Positions 5,805-6,123 of a DNA stretch of 6,123 nt are shown here, piece after piece. The stretch covers positions 1,321-7,443 of the forward strand of contig CALMOO010000865.1 in assembly GCA_937871705.1 (NCBI GenBank), in the 5' to 3' direction. The notes under the pieces are model-generated. The model worked only from the letters and a program-made list of their open reading frames with translations. It was not told the origin of the DNA and searched no databases. How positions within the stretch are numbered: the first letter of the stretch is position 1; each line of letters starts with the position of its first letter. A program made the translations under genes and the position numbers. This stretch comes from an uncultured Hymenobacter sp. (GTDB lineage Bacteria > Bacteroidota > Bacteroidia > Cytophagales > Hymenobacteraceae).

Positions 5805-6123
5805 ATGACCCACCCCCTCACCCCGGCTCAGGAAGAAGCGCTGGTGGCCGCCATCCAGGCGGCCGAGCTGCGCACTTCGGGCGAAATCCGGCTGCATATC
5901 GAAGAGAAATGCCCTACCCCCGAGCCGCTCGACCGGGCGGCGCAGGTGTTTGCGGAGCTGAAGATGCACCGAACCAAGCTGCGCAACGGCGTGCTGTTTT
6001 ATATGGCCTGGCAGAGCCGTCAGTTTGCCGTGGTGGGCGACGCGGGCATCAACGCGGCCGTGCCCGACGATTTTTGGGAGGCGGTGAAGGAAACCGTGGT
6101 GGGCCATTTTCGGCAGGAGCAGT
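5805..6123 (+). CDS. TPM domain-containing protein, 3' end beyond the window
   Basis: My translation from the ATG at 5805 is open for 106 codons to the edge, so the gene is incomplete. It reads as a TPM domain (TLP18.3/Psb32/MOLO-1 family): GEIRLHIEEKC (26-36), PLDRAAQVFAEL (41-52), LRNGVLFYMA (59-68), FAVVGDAGIN (74-83) and DDFWEAV (88-94). There is no signal peptide, fitting the short cytoplasm-facing TPM proteins of Bacteroidota, which are often about 140-150 residues and sit between lemA and a second, membrane-anchored TPM gene. Biochemical function is unestablished; some TPM proteins have phosphatase activity in plants. The start places the domain at a natural N-terminus, with no clear Shine-Dalgarno sequence. 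The palindrome upstream separates it from lemA, so it may need readthrough or its own promoter. Confidence 0.88.
   Translation, partial: MTHPLTPAQEEALVAAIQAAELRTSGEIRLHIEEKCPTPEPLDRAAQVFAELKMHRTKLRNGVLFYMAWQSRQFAVVGDAGINAAVPDDFWEAVKETVVGHFRQEQ

Noticed and set aside
5742..6107. 121-codon minus-strand frame over the right end
   Set aside because: It is antisense to the TPM gene, whose motifs are clear on the plus strand, and it runs into the palindrome.

Overview
The window looks like chromosomal DNA from a GC-rich member of the Bacteroidota, most likely a Hymenobacter-type Cytophagales. That assignment is an inference. It rests on Bacteroidota-type promoter boxes (TAnnTTTG), start codons without clear Shine-Dalgarno sequences, a short glycogen-synthase-like gene next to panC and glmS, and a lemA gene followed by a TPM-domain gene. 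No rRNA, tRNA, CRISPR array, transposase or phage gene was seen, and all genes read as intact housekeeping-type genes.

Layout. Positions 1-15 hold what appears to be one arm of a dispersed palindromic repeat, cut by the window edge. glmS (29-1864, minus) encodes a full-length glucosamine-6-phosphate synthase. The 213-base gap that follows (1865-2077) holds a candidate glmS promoter and, directly abutting it, a strong GC hairpin that probably terminates the upstream gene. That gene (2078-2890, minus) encodes a 270-residue protein resembling only the N-terminal half of glycogen synthase, with key substrate-binding residues replaced. A short AT-rich divergent gap (2891-3007) separates it from panC (3008-3853, plus), pantothenate synthetase. 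panC converges on a sugar-phosphate nucleotidyltransferase gene (3905-4918, minus), with a perfect 16-bp hairpin between them. A 198-base divergent region (4919-5116) precedes lemA (5117-5695, plus), a lipoprotein-like LemA protein. A long perfect palindrome (5727-5781) follows, and then a TPM-domain gene (5805 to the right edge, incomplete).

How the genes fit together. GlmS makes glucosamine-6-phosphate for cell-envelope amino sugars, and the nucleotidyltransferase activates a sugar phosphate, so both could feed envelope polysaccharide synthesis, although they are not co-transcribed here. PanC belongs to coenzyme A synthesis. LemA and TPM proteins are repeatedly found side by side in Bacteroidota and are probably envelope-associated, with no firm biochemical role.

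I found no convincing new multi-gene system. The observations most worth following up are the truncated glycogen-synthase-like protein, which seems to have lost catalytic capacity, and the palindromic repeat that occurs after glmS and inside the lemA-TPM pair.
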